Assembly: GCF_007827695.1 (NCBI RefSeq)
Contig: NZ_VITA01000008.1
Coordinates: forward strand, 124,001-188,000
From: Sinorhizobium medicae
GTDB lineage: Bacteria; Pseudomonadota; Alphaproteobacteria; Rhizobiales; Rhizobiaceae
DNA length: 64,000 nucleotides
Direction: 5' to 3'
The notes under the pieces are model-generated. The model searched no databases, had not been told where the DNA came from, and saw only the letters and a program-made list of their open reading frames with translations. Position numbers and translations under genes: made by a program. Numbering within the stretch: the stretch's first letter is position 1; each line of letters opens with the position of its first letter. Below, piece by piece: positions 10,237 to 19,884 of the stretch.

Positions 10237-10797
10237 TCAGACCTGCATGATTTCCTTTTCCTTGTCCGCGAGCAAGCGGTCGATTTCGGAAATCACGTCA
10301 TCGGTCATTTTTTGGACACGCTCGGACTGAGCACGGCTCTCGTCCTGGCCGATTTCGCCGTCCTTTTCAGCTTTTTTCAGATCGTCCATACCGTCACGGC
10401 GAACGTGGCGAACGGCGACCTTGCTTTTCTCGGCGTAGTCGTGTGCGACCTTGACCAGAGACTTGCGGCGCTCCTCGTTCAACTCGGGCAGCGGAATGCG
10501 CAGGTTCTGCCCGTCGACGATCGGGTTGAGCCCGAGATTTGACTCGCGTATCGCCCGCTCCACGGCGCCGACCATGGACTTGTCCCAGACCGAAACCGAA
10601 AGCATCCGCGCTTCCGGAACGGTGATGTTTGCCACCTGGTTCAGCGGCATGCGCGAACCGTAGGCTTCGACGGTCACCGGATCGAGAACGTTCGCCGAAG
10701 CGCGACCGGTCCGAAGAGATGCGATGTCGTGCTTGAAAGCGGAAATCGCGCCGTCCATGCGACGCTTGAGTTCCTTCAGATCCACACCTTCACTCAT
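10237..10797 (-). CDS. frr: Ribosome recycling factor
   Basis: Splits post-termination ribosomes together with EF-G. The 186-residue length is standard. The sequence has the family hallmarks [57 protein letters not shown] and a C-terminal coiled-coil helix. It sits between pyrH (51 bases upstream) and uppS, the conserved order rpsB-tsf-pyrH-frr-uppS. Confidence 0.97.
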   Translation of the reverse strand: MSEGVDLKELKRRMDGAISAFKHDIASLRTGRASANVLDPVTVEAYGSRMPLNQVANITVPEARMLSVSVWDKSMVGAVERAIRESNLGLNPIVDGQNLRIPLPELNEERRKSLVKVAHDYAEKSKVAVRHVRRDGMDDLKKAEKDGEIGQDESRAQSERVQKMTDDVISEIDRLLADKEKEIMQV

Positions 10798-10848
10798 GGT
10801 TCGAGACTCCCGTAATTTTCAGCGGCCTTGCGGGCCCCCAGCAGCTAG

Positions 10849-11571
10849 TCAACTATCGGTCACGATGGTGGCACGACCGCCACCCGTCAATATCTCCGTG
10901 AAGCCGTCTTTCTCATGGATCGAGAAGACGACGATCGGAATGGCATTTTCCCGCGCAAGTGCCACAGCGGCAACATCCATTACCGCGAGGCCTTTCTCGA
11001 GAACTTCGCTGTGCGTCAGGCGATCGAAGCGGGTGGCGGAAGGATCCTTCTTCGGATCGGCGGAATAGATGCCGTCGACCTGTGTCCCCTTGAAAATCGC
11101 CTCGGCGCCCATTTCCGCCGCGCGGAGCGCGGCTGCCGAATCCGTCGTGAAGAACGGATTGCCTGTGCCACCAGCGAAAATCACAACGCGACCGAGCGAA
11201 AGATGGTAGAGCGTCGCGCGCTGCGAAAAACTCTCGCAGATCTCCGGCATCGCGATTGCCGACAGGACGACGGTGTCGATGTCGAGCTTGCGCAGCGACG
11301 TCGCCAGAGCAAGCGCGTTGATGACCGTCGCCAGCATCCCCATGTGGTCGCCCGTCACGCGATCGCCGCCCTTGGAAGCGACAGCGACGCCGCGAAATAT
11401 GTTGCCACCGCCGACGACGACGCCGACTTCGACCCCCATGGCCCTGGCTTGCGCGATGTCGGAAGCGATTCGATCGGCAACGGCAACATCGATGCCAAAT
11501 CCCTGGCTTCCCATCAGCGCTTCGCCGGAGGCTTTGAGAAGAACGCGCTTGTAGATTGGTTGTGCCGACAT
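10849..11571 (-). CDS. pyrH: Uridylate kinase
   Basis: Phosphorylates UMP to UDP; a hexameric member of the amino acid kinase family. The 240-residue protein starts MSAQPIYKRVLLKASGEAL and contains VVVGGGNIFRG, DHMGMLATVINA and GTGNPFFTTDSAAALRA, all typical of bacterial PyrH. The start at 11571 is chosen by family alignment; upstream in-frame sequence has no similarity. Together with frr downstream it forms a conserved pair. Confidence 0.96.
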   Translation of the reverse strand: MSAQPIYKRVLLKASGEALMGSQGFGIDVAVADRIASDIAQARAMGVEVGVVVGGGNIFRGVAVASKGGDRVTGDHMGMLATVINALALATSLRKLDIDTVVLSAIAMPEICESFSQRATLYHLSLGRVVIFAGGTGNPFFTTDSAAALRAAEMGAEAIFKGTQVDGIYSADPKKDPSATRFDRLTHSEVLEKGLAVMDVAAVALARENAIPIVVFSIHEKDGFTEILTGGGRATIVTDS

Positions 11572-11700
11572 CGTCACTCCTGAAGTAGACCGGCTCGCCT
11601 GCGCAGCATGTGGCGCACAGCGGCGTAAAGGAAAAACTCCGCTGCGTGGTATCAACCGCTCCGGCGGGTCCTACGCATCGACTGGAGCCGGATACACGAA

Positions 11701-11727
11701 GGGCACCGCGTTGTCACGCGATGCCCC
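11701..11727 (-). terminator. Hairpin terminator after tsf
   Basis: On the minus strand, about 27 bases past the tsf stop, GGGCATCGCG-TGACAA-CGCGGTGCCC forms a ten-base-pair stem with one mismatch, followed by TTCGTGT. It could end the rpsB-tsf transcript or reduce readthrough into pyrH. The T-tract is weak. Confidence 0.5.
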
Positions 11728-11754
11728 CACGTTTTCCTGTTCGATGTGAAGAAA

Positions 11755-12678
11755 TCAACCCTTCGCGGCAGCTGCCACTTCAGCCGCGAAATCGCTTTCT
11801 TCCTTTTCGACACCTTCGCCGAGCAGCAAACGGGCAATGCCAGCGACTTCGATGGGCGCACCAACGGATTTTTCCGCTTCCTTGATCGCCGCTTCCACCG
11901 TCTGATCAGGATTCATGACGAAAGCCTGCGAGAGAAGGGCAACTTCCTCGAAGAACTTGCGCATGCGGCCATCGACCATCTTCTCGATGATATTGTCCGG
12001 CTTGCCGGAAGCGCGCGACTGCTCGATGAACACGTTGCGCTCGCGTTCGGCGACCGCAGGGTCGATTTCGCTCGAACGGACGGCGAGCGGGTTGGTCGCG
12101 GCCACGTGCATTGCAACCTGGCGGCCGATCGCGTTCAGGGCTTCCTTGTCGCCGGAGGACTTCAACGCAACGAGCACGCCGAGCTTGCCGATACCCTCGC
12201 CTGCGGCATTGTGCACATAGGTCGCGACGACGCCGTCCTCGACCTCGAGCATTGCCGAGCGGCGCAGCGTCATGTTCTCGCCGATGGTGGCGATAGCATC
12301 CTTGATCGTATCTTCGACGGACTTGCCGGTGGCCGGATAGGTCGCCTTTGAGACCGCTGCGACGCTGCCGTCCGTACCGAGCGCAACATTGGCGACGCCG
12401 CGGACGAGCTCCTGGAAGGCATCGTTGCGGGCAACGAAGTCGGTTTCGGAGTTGATTTCGACGACGACGGCCTTGGCGCCTGCGCTGGCAATGCCGATGA
12501 GGCCTTCTGCGGCAGTGCGGCCGGACTTCTTGTCAGCCTTGGCGATGCCCTTGGCGCGCAGCCAGTCGATGGCGGCTTCCATGTCGCCATTGGTTTCGGC
12601 AAGCGCCTTCTTGCAGTCCATCATGCCTGCGCCGGTCTTTTCGCGCAGCTCCTTCACCATTGCGGCGGTAACAGTCAT
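11755..12678 (-). CDS. tsf: Translation elongation factor Ts
   Basis: Nucleotide exchange factor for EF-Tu. The 307-residue protein opens with [19 protein letters not shown], the diagnostic UBA-like N-terminal domain, followed by the core with [11 protein letters not shown], where the EF-Tu-contacting Asp-Phe pair lies, and MHVAATNP. Start ATG 12678 matches the family; a longer in-frame reading extends into the rpsB-tsf spacer and is rejected. It lies downstream of rpsB, as in nearly all bacteria. Confidence 0.97.
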   Translation of the reverse strand: MTVTAAMVKELREKTGAGMMDCKKALAETNGDMEAAIDWLRAKGIAKADKKSGRTAAEGLIGIASAGAKAVVVEINSETDFVARNDAFQELVRGVANVALGTDGSVAAVSKATYPATGKSVEDTIKDAIATIGENMTLRRSAMLEVEDGVVATYVHNAAGEGIGKLGVLVALKSSGDKEALNAIGRQVAMHVAATNPLAVRSSEIDPAVAERERNVFIEQSRASGKPDNIIEKMVDGRMRKFFEEVALLSQAFVMNPDQTVEAAIKEAEKSVGAPIEVAGIARLLLGEGVEKEESDFAAEVAAAAKG

Positions 12679-12792
12679 CTTGTGCCTCTTTATCTGTTGC
12701 TGGCGCGCCGACCGGGATTGGCGCAGTGCCAGAAGGTTTGGCAGGAAATGGCCCTTATGTGTGACATCGTTATGAAGCCACTTTAGCGATGT

Positions 12793-12877
12793 TCGCGCGC
12801 TCCCTGCGCGCGATCGCGCCGGGCCATTCCGGCTGATAAAGAACAAGGCCGTTCAGATTCGACATCACAAACGGCCT
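12793..12877 (-). promoter_or_regulatory. Two tandem hairpins in the rpsB-tsf spacer
   Basis: The 247-base spacer contains two inverted repeats: AAGGCCGTT/AACGGCCT (12845-12877, 16-base loop) and a perfect TCGCGCGC-TCCCT-GCGCGCGA stem at 12793-12813. Neither is followed by a strong T-run on the minus strand. They fit an attenuator or processing site that adjusts the S2 to EF-Ts ratio, as known for the E. coli rpsB-tsf spacer; the function here is inference. Confidence 0.4.
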
Positions 12878-12925
12878 CGCCCCGATATTTCATGTATGGC
12901 AGCGTTCGTCTGCCAGTCGGGCCGA

Positions 12926-13693
12926 TCAGGCTTCGGACGCTTCCTCGAGGGCCGGCTCGACCGGAACCTCTTCCGACGCGCCGAGATCACGGCCGGACGC
13001 GCCCTGCTGGCGTGCAATGCCGTCGATGGCGGCGCGTGCGATCAGATCGCAGTAGAGTGCGACTGCGCGCGATGCGTCGTCATTGCCCGGGATCGGATAG
13101 TCGATCTGGTCCGGATCGCAATTGGAGTCGATGACGGCAACAACCGGAATGCCAAGGCGCTTGGCTTCTTCGATCGCGATCGATTCCTTGTTGGTGTCGA
13201 TGATGAACATCAGGTCCGGCGTTCCGCCCATGTCGCGGATACCGCCGAGCGCACGGTTGAGCTTCTCGCGCTCGCGCTCGAGGTTCAGACGCTCTTTCTT
13301 CGTGAAACCGGAAGCTTCCGAAGCAAGGATTTCATCGAGCTTGCGCAGGCGCTGGATCGAGTTGGAAATCGTCTTCCAGTTCGTCATCATGCCGCCGAGC
13401 CAGCGGGCATTAACGTAGTACTGCGCCGAACGCTTCGCAGCATCCGCGATGATCTCGGAAGCCTGGCGCTTGGTACCGACGAAAAGCACGCGGCCGCCGC
13501 TGGCGACGGTGTCGCTGACAACCTGCAGGGCGCGCGACAGCATCGGTACGGTCTGAGCGAGATCGATGATGTGAACGTTGTTACGATCGCCGAAGATGTA
13601 CGGCTTCATCTTCGGGTTCCAGCGGTGCGTCTGGTGACCGAAGTGCACGCCGGCCTCGAGAAGCTGGCGCATAGTGAAATCAGGCAATGCCAT
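12926..13693 (-). CDS. rpsB: 30S ribosomal protein S2
   Basis: Small-subunit ribosomal protein. The 255-residue protein starts [20 protein letters not shown], contains [28 protein letters not shown] and FIIDTNKE, and ends with an acidic tail rich in Glu and Ala (about the last 25 residues), common in alphaproteobacteria. AAGGAG lies just upstream of the ATG. It is the first gene of the translation-to-envelope run. A TTGACG element near 13890 could be part of its promoter, but no convincing -10 was found. Confidence 0.97.
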   Translation of the reverse strand: MALPDFTMRQLLEAGVHFGHQTHRWNPKMKPYIFGDRNNVHIIDLAQTVPMLSRALQVVSDTVASGGRVLFVGTKRQASEIIADAAKRSAQYYVNARWLGGMMTNWKTISNSIQRLRKLDEILASEASGFTKKERLNLEREREKLNRALGGIRDMGGTPDLMFIIDTNKESIAIEEAKRLGIPVVAVIDSNCDPDQIDYPIPGNDDASRAVALYCDLIARAAIDGIARQQGASGRDLGASEEVPVEPALEEASEA

Positions 13694-13888
13694 GCCTTTG
13701 TCTCCTTTTCCGGTTGAACCTCCGCAAGGCGTCGAACGCATTCATGATGCGCCCACCGGCGGAACGATCCGGATTTCTCCCGGACAATCCCATGCCTCAC
13801 GTGTGGAATGGCTGCCCCATACCGGCAACCGCCCGAGAAATCAAGCCATCATGTCGCTTTTTCAGAGCCACATACTCGTCAACACACT

Positions 13889-15502
13889 TTAAGGGGCAGC
13901 TATTGCCCACCGCCTGTCGTTCGCTTGATCCGATTGCATGTCGAGGCTCAGACCCCTGCTTCGCAGACCAGCCAGCACCTCAGCGCTCCTATGCTCCGGA
14001 GTATCGCCGATCTCGGCCATGCGCGCATCGAGCTTGGCAAGCAATTCTTCGAAAATTTCCGAATAGGCCGGGTCGTTCGCGCGGTTATGAAGTTCGAATG
14101 GGTCCTTCTCACAATCGAACAGCTCCCACTCCGGAGGTTCAACACCGGAAAAGGCGCCGAGTTGCCCGAGCGGATCGTTATACCAATAGATGAGCTTATA
14201 GCGCGCGTCACGAACGCCGTAATGCGCGAACGCGTTGTGGAACTCGTCCTTGTGCATCCAATATCTGTGATAGGCGAGGCCCGTGTCGCCGTCATCTGCC
14301 GTTCGGTCGAAAATCGGGCGCATGCTCCGTCCCTGCATGTAACTGGGGATCTGCAAGCCGGCATAATCGAGAAAGGTCGGCGCAAAGTCGACATTGGTCG
14401 CGATGTGGCTGGCCTGCACGCCGGCCTCGATGCCTTGCGGATAGCGGATCAGGAAAGGCATCTGCATTGATTCTTCGTACATGAAGCGCTTGTCGAACCA
14501 GCCGTGTTCGCCGAGAAAGAAGCCCTGGTCGGACGTGTAGATGACGATGGTGTCGCCGCGCAGTCCTTCCGCGTCGAGATAGTCGAGCAATCGGCCGACA
14601 TTGTCGTCCACGGCGGCGATGGTCTGCAGATAACGCATCATGTAGCGCTGATATTTGAAAAGAGCCAGCTTCTGCGGATCGGTGAAGAGGTAGTTCTCAC
14701 CTGTCGCCCCGTCGATTAGACGCAACGATCCACCTTCCGCGATATCGGGGACCTTGCGCTGCGTCCAGCCCGGCAGGAGCAGTTCGCCAGTCTCCTCGCC
14801 GCCTTCGGGCTGGACGAGACCGAGGTCCTTATACGTCATGTCGGAGCGGACGCGCATTTTCGCGGCGGCGGCAGCGGCGGCGCGGTTGGAATAGTCGTCG
14901 GAAAATGTTTCCGGAACCGGCAGATTCCCGTCTGCATAAAGTTGTTTGTAGCGTGGATGCGGCTCGAAGCTCCGATGTGGGGCCTTGTGATGGCACATCA
15001 GGAAGAAGGGTCTTCCGATATCGCGCCTGCTGAGAAAATCGAGGCATTTGTCGGTGATGATGTCGGTGGCGTAGCCCTTCTCCATGCGGGAGCCGCTCGG
15101 GTCGATCATCACCGGATCGAAATACTCACCCTGGCCGGGAACCACGGACCATTCATCGAAACCCGAAGGCTCGTGCGCCTTTCCCTCGCCCAGATGCCAC
15201 TTGCCGAAGATCGCCGTCTGATAACCACCGGCGCGCAAGTGCTTGGCGACGTTTGGGAGCCGATTATCGATATGGGTGTCGAGCGTGGTGACCATGTTCA
15301 CATGGTTATAGGTACCGGTCAAAATAGCGGCGCGGCTGGGCGTGCAGATCGAATTGGTGACATAACACCGATCGAGCCGCATCCCCTCATTGGCGATGCG
15401 GTCGATGTTGGGCGTGCTGTTCAGGCCCGAGCCGTAAGCCGATATCGCCCGGGCGGCATGGTCGTCCGACATTATGAACAGAATATTTGGCTGCTTGGTC
15501 AT
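13889..15502 (-). CDS. Sulfatase family protein, cytoplasmic
   Basis: Predicted type I sulfatase hydrolysing a sulfate ester to alcohol and sulfate. In the 537-residue protein the catalytic signature CTPSRAAILTG has Cys53, which would be converted to formylglycine. Metal-site residues appear in SDDHAARA (residues 12-19) and YTSDQGFFLGEHGW. There is no signal peptide, so it should act in the cytoplasm on an imported substrate. It is the last gene of the operon regulator-permease-ATPase-binding protein-sulfatase, 56 bases after the binding protein. The substrate cannot be named from sequence: choline-sulfatase and sugar- or alkyl-sulfatase subgroups are all possible. No formylglycine-generating enzyme gene is in the window. 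Confidence 0.88.
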   Translation of the reverse strand: MTKQPNILFIMSDDHAARAISAYGSGLNSTPNIDRIANEGMRLDRCYVTNSICTPSRAAILTGTYNHVNMVTTLDTHIDNRLPNVAKHLRAGGYQTAIFGKWHLGEGKAHEPSGFDEWSVVPGQGEYFDPVMIDPSGSRMEKGYATDIITDKCLDFLSRRDIGRPFFLMCHHKAPHRSFEPHPRYKQLYADGNLPVPETFSDDYSNRAAAAAAAKMRVRSDMTYKDLGLVQPEGGEETGELLLPGWTQRKVPDIAEGGSLRLIDGATGENYLFTDPQKLALFKYQRYMMRYLQTIAAVDDNVGRLLDYLDAEGLRGDTIVIYTSDQGFFLGEHGWFDKRFMYEESMQMPFLIRYPQGIEAGVQASHIATNVDFAPTFLDYAGLQIPSYMQGRSMRPIFDRTADDGDTGLAYHRYWMHKDEFHNAFAHYGVRDARYKLIYWYNDPLGQLGAFSGVEPPEWELFDCEKDPFELHNRANDPAYSEIFEELLAKLDARMAEIGDTPEHRSAEVLAGLRSRGLSLDMQSDQANDRRWAIAAP

Positions 15503-15558
15503 TTTCAGTCTCGATGGAAAATGCCGGCGAGGTTACCCGCCGGCGTGTTGGCCTTTGA

Positions 15559-16545
15559 CTAATTGCCCGCGTAAAGGTCGGCGAGATAATAATCCTCCGG
15601 GTCGAGCGGGTCCTGCATCTTGCCGAAAGCAACGAACTGGTCATTGAGTCCCTTCAGCCAGCCGGCCACCGTGCCATCCTTGCTGGCGGCGGCAAGCTCC
15701 TCCGAAGTCAAAAACTTGCCGTTCTCGCTTTCGACTTGAAGCGGTTCTATCGGCACGCCGAGGAATTTGGCGGTGATTTCGACCGAGCGCGGCACGTCGG
15801 CAGCGCGATAGTCGTTGGCCTCCTTCATCGTGGCGACGAACTTTCCGGCCATGTCGATGTCGTCGGTGATCACCTCATTTCGGGCGACGAAGGCCGACGG
15901 GAACGAATTTTCCGGATAGAATTCGTCGCTCTTGGCGACTTCAACCAGATCCGGGACGGTCTTTCTGATAATGCCAACCAGGGGATACCAGATGCCGGCG
16001 CCATCGATCTGCTTCGACGCAAAGGCCGCAACAACGGTCGATGGGTCCATTTTGACCACTTCTATGTCGGAAATCGACATGCCGGCCTTGGCGAGCCCTA
16101 GACGCAAAAGCATGTCACCTGACGTGCCCTCCGGAACGCCGACCTTTTTCCCCTTCAGATCCGCCACCGAGTTGATGCCTTTCTGCGCAATCACACGGTC
16201 GGACAGGCCGAGCGCATTGATCGCGACGAGTTTGGCCTTGCCCATGGCCGGAAGCCAAAGGGCACCGGGACCGACATAGCCGAAATCGAGGCTGCCCGCG
16301 CCCAACGCCTGGATCTGGATCGGGCCGTTGGTGAACACCTTCAAGTCGGGCTCGAGGCCATGTTTGGCCCACAAGTTCTGGTCGGTGGCGATGGCCGTTA
16401 GGCTCGTGCCGAAATAGTCGGCGATGTAACCTATTCTTACGGGCTTGACCTGAGCGTAACCGCGTCGCGTGGCGACACCCAGCATCGGGGTTGCGAGCGC
16501 TCCGGCAGCGGCAGCACCAAGAAAACTGCGTCGGGTAAAAGTCAC
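15559..16545 (-). CDS. ABC transporter substrate-binding protein, sulfonate/nitrate (NMT1/SsuA) type
   Basis: Periplasmic receptor of the importer encoded by the two genes upstream. The N-terminus TRRSFLGAAAAGALATP is a twin-arginine type signal, with cleavage expected near GYAQ. The mature part shows the SsuA/TauA-type fold: RIGYIADYFGTSLTAIA, later GVPEGTSGDMLLRLGL and FASKQIDGAGIW. I choose GTG 16545 over ATG 16560 because AGGAGG lies six bases before the GTG, inside what would otherwise be the first codons. About 328 residues. Neighbouring sulfatase suggests an organosulfate ligand; this is inference. Confidence 0.88.
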   Translation of the reverse strand: MTFTRRSFLGAAAAGALATPMLGVATRRGYAQVKPVRIGYIADYFGTSLTAIATDQNLWAKHGLEPDLKVFTNGPIQIQALGAGSLDFGYVGPGALWLPAMGKAKLVAINALGLSDRVIAQKGINSVADLKGKKVGVPEGTSGDMLLRLGLAKAGMSISDIEVVKMDPSTVVAAFASKQIDGAGIWYPLVGIIRKTVPDLVEVAKSDEFYPENSFPSAFVARNEVITDDIDMAGKFVATMKEANDYRAADVPRSVEITAKFLGVPIEPLQVESENGKFLTSEELAAASKDGTVAGWLKGLNDQFVAFGKMQDPLDPEDYYLADLYAGN

Positions 16546-16567
16546 GGTATTCCTCCTCATCGTGAGC

Positions 16568-17371
16568 TTAGTTTGTCCGGGTATTCTGGTGATAGACGGC
16601 GTGCCAAACCTGATTGCGGATTTCCGCGAATTCAGGCGACAACCGCATTTCCTCCGTGCGCGGATATGGCAGGTTTACGGGGATTATCTTGTGCAAGCGG
16701 CCCGGCCGCGCAGCCATTACTATTACGCGGTTCGCAAGATAGACCGCCTCATCGACATCGTGGGTGATGAAGATCACCGTCCTTCGCTCGCGATTCCAGG
16801 TATCGAGCAACTGGTCCTGCATGTTGACGCGGGTCAATGCATCCAGCGCACCGAACGGTTCGTCCATGAGGAGGATCGTCGGATTGACCGCATAGGCACG
16901 CGCTATGGCGCAACGTTGCTTCATGCCGCCGGACAGCGTCTTGGGCAAAGCATCGGCAAAATCCTTCAACCCCACGAGGCTGATGAAGTGATCGGCGATC
17001 CGCCTGCGCTCGGCTGCCGGCATACGCTTGATGCGCAGGCCGAACTCGACATTCTGGCGAACCGTCAACCAGGGGAAAAGCGCATACTGCTGAAAGATCA
17101 CACCGCGCTCGGGCCCCGGCCCGTCGACCGGCTTGCCATCGACCAAGACGCGGCCATCCGACACGTCGGTCAGGCCGGCTGCAATGTTCATTGCTGTCGA
17201 TTTGCCGCAACCGGATGGCCCCACCACGGTGACGAATTCGCCGTCGCCGACGTCGAGGTTCAGCCGGTCAAGCGCGAGGAACGAGGCCTCGCCCTCGCCG
17301 AACCGGCGAGTCACGTTCTGAAACGAAATCTTCGGGCCAGAGTCCGCGTCCTGAACAGGTTTCTCGATCAT
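16568..17371 (-). CDS. ABC transporter ATP-binding protein, SsuB/TauB type
   Basis: Drives uptake by the importer. The 267-residue protein has Walker [10 protein letters not shown], the ABC signature [14 protein letters not shown], Walker [13 protein letters not shown] and the switch His in [12 protein letters not shown]. The sequence style matches the nitrate/sulfonate/taurine importer family. ATG 17371 overlaps the permease stop as ATGA and has AGGAG eight bases upstream; a TTG at 17389 is rejected. It lies between permease and binding-protein genes. Confidence 0.92.
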   Translation of the reverse strand: MIEKPVQDADSGPKISFQNVTRRFGEGEASFLALDRLNLDVGDGEFVTVVGPSGCGKSTAMNIAAGLTDVSDGRVLVDGKPVDGPGPERGVIFQQYALFPWLTVRQNVEFGLRIKRMPAAERRRIADHFISLVGLKDFADALPKTLSGGMKQRCAIARAYAVNPTILLMDEPFGALDALTRVNMQDQLLDTWNRERRTVIFITHDVDEAVYLANRVIVMAARPGRLHKIIPVNLPYPRTEEMRLSPEFAEIRNQVWHAVYHQNTRTN

Positions 17372-18171
17372 CGGGCACGCTCCTGCCAACGGGTTAGACG
17401 CCGCTCCGTCGCCTGAACAATGCGGTCCATGAGGAGGCCGAGAATGCCGATGGTGACGAGACTGACGAAGATGGTGGGAAGATCGTAATAGAGCTGGGCC
17501 TGTTGCATCCGGAAACCAAGACCGGATTGCGCGGCGATGAGTTCGGCTGCGACGACCGTTGCCCAGGCCGAGCCGAGCCCGATCCGGACGCCGACCAGAA
17601 TGAAGGGTATTGAAGCCGGGATGATCACGCGATGAAAAAGAACTCCGTCATTGGCACCGAGCACGCGCGCCGCACTGATCAGCGTGCGGTCCACGCTGAT
17701 GACGCCCTGATACGTGGCCACGACACAAGAGAGAAACGAGGCGAGAAAGATGACGAAGACCTTCGGCGCTTCGTCGATACCCATGGTTACGATAGCGAGC
17801 GGAATGATCGCCAAGGGCGGGACCATACGGAAGAACTGGATGTAAGGCTCGATCAGTGCGCGGACGGGGCCATACCAGCCCATCAGGAAACCGACGGGGA
17901 TGGCCGCTGCTACGCCAAGCAGAAAGCCGGTCAGCACACGGCGGAGACTGGAGGCGATGTCCAGCGGCAGCTGCCCACTTGCGATCAGCTCTATTGCGCG
18001 CTGGAAGACCTCGGCCGGTCCGGGAAGAACGACCAGCTTGGCCGCTGTGATACCCCACCAAAATCCGATGGCCAACGTGAAAGCGATCAAGTTCAAGGCA
18101 ATGGGAGCCAGGTTTGCCGATGAAAGCCGCTTCGCAGCGATATCCTCGTCTTTTGTCGTCAGGGTACTCAA
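17368..18171 (-). CDS. ABC transporter permease, SsuC/TauC type
   Basis: Inner-membrane channel of the importer. The 267-residue protein has about six membrane helices and the cytoplasmic EAA-like loop around [27 protein letters not shown], characteristic of the SsuC/TauC group. The start is TTG at 18171, overlapping the regulator stop as TTGA, with AGGAG seven bases upstream. The short overlap on both sides (TTGA with the regulator, ATGA with the ATPase) indicates one transcript with translational coupling. Confidence 0.91.
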   Translation of the reverse strand: MSTLTTKDEDIAAKRLSSANLAPIALNLIAFTLAIGFWWGITAAKLVVLPGPAEVFQRAIELIASGQLPLDIASSLRRVLTGFLLGVAAAIPVGFLMGWYGPVRALIEPYIQFFRMVPPLAIIPLAIVTMGIDEAPKVFVIFLASFLSCVVATYQGVISVDRTLISAARVLGANDGVLFHRVIIPASIPFILVGVRIGLGSAWATVVAAELIAAQSGLGFRMQQAQLYYDLPTIFVSLVTIGILGLLMDRIVQATERRLTRWQERAR

Positions 18172-19283
18172 AGGCGGGCTCCTGAATAGAAAAAGTGATC
18201 CAAGGCGACCGCAGCACCGCCGATCGGGCCCGACTGCGACCCAAAGCTGGTCCGCTCAAGGCGCAGTATCTCGCGCATGTGCGGCATGACGCGTGGCGGC
18301 AGGTGTTCCCGCAGGTGCGAGAAAAGGCTATCCGGCGCGTCGCCGAGATGGCCGCCGAAGACGATCAGATCGGGCGTCAGGAGACTGATCGCGATGGCGA
18401 GTGAGTCAGTCAGGCGCGCCAGTGTCGGTTTCCAGGATGCCGTGCGTTCCAACTGCATCAGCAGATCGGCCGGTGCGGACCCCTCCGACCCAAGAGAGCG
18501 CATCAGAACGCGCTCGTTCACATAGCTCTCAAGGCAGCCATGGTTGCCGCAACTGCACAGCGGCCCGTCTTGCGATATCTGGATGTGACCGAGTTCGACC
18601 GCACCATGTCCGCCTGGTCGGAACGGCATTCCATCGACGACCAGCCCTGCCCCGAGACCAGAGCGCAGATAGACGAACAGCACCGCCGCAACATTGCGCC
18701 CGAGCCCAAAGCGCGCTTCGGCAACTGCCATTGCACTTACGTTATGCTCAAGCACCACGGAAAGGCCCGTTCGCCGTTCCAGCATGCCGGCCAGCGGCAG
18801 ATTGCGCCAACCGGTATTGATCGACGCCAGGATGGATCGTTGGCCGGCATCGACCGGCCCCGGCACGCCCACTCCGACGCCGAGCAGATCTTCGACGCCG
18901 CTGACGGCCTTCAGCCTTTCAATTTCGTCGGCGATCCGGGTGGTCAAGGCTTCTGGCGATGTGTTCGGAAGGCCGTACTCGAATGAAGCTGCGGCCTTTG
19001 GCGAGCCCAGGAGATTTGTGACCGTTAACTGCACGAGCCCGGCGCCGATATGCACGCCGGCGACATGATGAGCATCGGGCAAGAGTCGGATCGCCAAGGC
19101 GGGTCGGCCGAGCCCACCACTAGCCCCAGGTTCCTCCTCGACAACAGAACCGTCCGCGAGAAGCTGCGCCGTGACATGAGTCAGAGTCGTCGCGGACAAT
19201 TTGCTCCGGCGCGCGAGGATAGCTCTCGAGTTGGGGCCCTCGTCGCGCAGAATGCGCAGAACCTGGCCGTGATGCAGACCCAC
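18168..19283 (-). CDS. ROK-family transcriptional regulator
   Basis: Probable repressor of its own operon. The 371-residue protein has an N-terminal winged helix-turn-helix (about residues 5-55, [23 protein letters not shown]) and a ROK sugar-kinase-like effector domain with [11 protein letters not shown] and the zinc motif [10 protein letters not shown]. NagC, Mlc and XylR belong to this family and bind palindromic AT-rich operators; effectors are usually sugars or sugar derivatives. The start is GTG 19283. A perfect palindrome lies 27-53 bases upstream. A ROK regulator in front of a sulfonate-type importer and a sulfatase hints at a sulfated sugar, but the ligand is unknown. Confidence 0.9.
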   Translation of the reverse strand: MGLHHGQVLRILRDEGPNSRAILARRSKLSATTLTHVTAQLLADGSVVEEEPGASGGLGRPALAIRLLPDAHHVAGVHIGAGLVQLTVTNLLGSPKAAASFEYGLPNTSPEALTTRIADEIERLKAVSGVEDLLGVGVGVPGPVDAGQRSILASINTGWRNLPLAGMLERRTGLSVVLEHNVSAMAVAEARFGLGRNVAAVLFVYLRSGLGAGLVVDGMPFRPGGHGAVELGHIQISQDGPLCSCGNHGCLESYVNERVLMRSLGSEGSAPADLLMQLERTASWKPTLARLTDSLAIAISLLTPDLIVFGGHLGDAPDSLFSHLREHLPPRVMPHMREILRLERTSFGSQSGPIGGAAVALDHFFYSGARL

Positions 19284-19309
19284 CTGTAGTCGTTCCCCTT
19301 CGTCTCATA

Positions 19310-19336
19310 TTTATTTTCTAAACTTTAGAAAATAAA
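19310..19336. promoter_or_regulatory. Perfect 27-bp palindromic operator for the ROK regulator
   Basis: TTTATTTTCTAAA (19310-19322) and TTTAGAAAATAAA (19324-19336) are exact reverse complements around a single C at 19323. Its AT content stands out in this GC-rich sequence. It resembles ROK-family operators such as the NagC/Mlc sites with TTATTT half-sites. It overlaps the -10 of the promoter described separately, the arrangement expected for autorepression. Confidence 0.75.
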
Positions 19337-19350
19337 TCGGAAGATGTCAA
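19322..19350 (-). promoter_or_regulatory. Sigma-70 promoter of the ROK-ABC-sulfatase operon
   Basis: On the minus strand TTGACA (19350-19345), a 17-base spacer, and TAAAGT (19327-19322). The -35 is a perfect consensus match and the -10 sits at the centre of the palindrome at 19310-19336. Transcription would start near 19315, giving a leader of about 30 bases before the GTG at 19283. Confidence 0.65.
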
Positions 19351-19884
19351 TTTGCGATCGCAGAGGGTTCATGCGTCGGCTCCGGATGGCGGCAGGTTTC
19401 CTGAGGCTGGGGTCACAAAGGCTATCACTCTTTGGCCCGTCGGCTTGAAGGCACATTCCATCGATAGAGCCAAGCTCTCGCAAGGGAGTCACGAGCTGCT
19501 GGCGCGGCTATGTGGCGTCGTGGAGCATAGATGACGGAAGGCTTCGCATTCCGGCTGATTGGTTCTCGGGAGAATTGATTGTCGGCGTTGGTGAAGGCTC
19601 ACGCGGCATGCTGCACGGTTATGGCCATTTCGAAAGCTATAAGATATTCATGATCGATAGGTGCCCGATACAATTCGAGCGCGACCAGAATGAGCACCCC
19701 CTGCAAATGCCACCCCGAAGCTGAGACGGGTCGGATCAACGGCGGCCGCGAGGCCGCACTTAAGTTGCCATGCTGACCGGCGTCACCCCACTATCCGTCC
19801 ACAACATGGCGTCAGCCCTGGAACACAAATTTACCGATCCCGGAGCCGCCACCTAGGTTCGCAGCCTCGCGCGTTCGCCGGCGT
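19351..19884. other. Gene-poor gap between the ROK operon and eipB
   Basis: About 530 bases with no supportable gene. Short plus-strand frames at 19352-19534 and 19512-19724 show no recognisable motif and no ribosome site. The sequence has a lower GC stretch around 19630-19680 and one small hairpin GCGGCC-GCGA-GGCCGC (19742-19757). It could hold a degraded gene, a small RNA, or simply the terminator region of eipB; nothing in it decides the matter. Confidence 0.4.
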
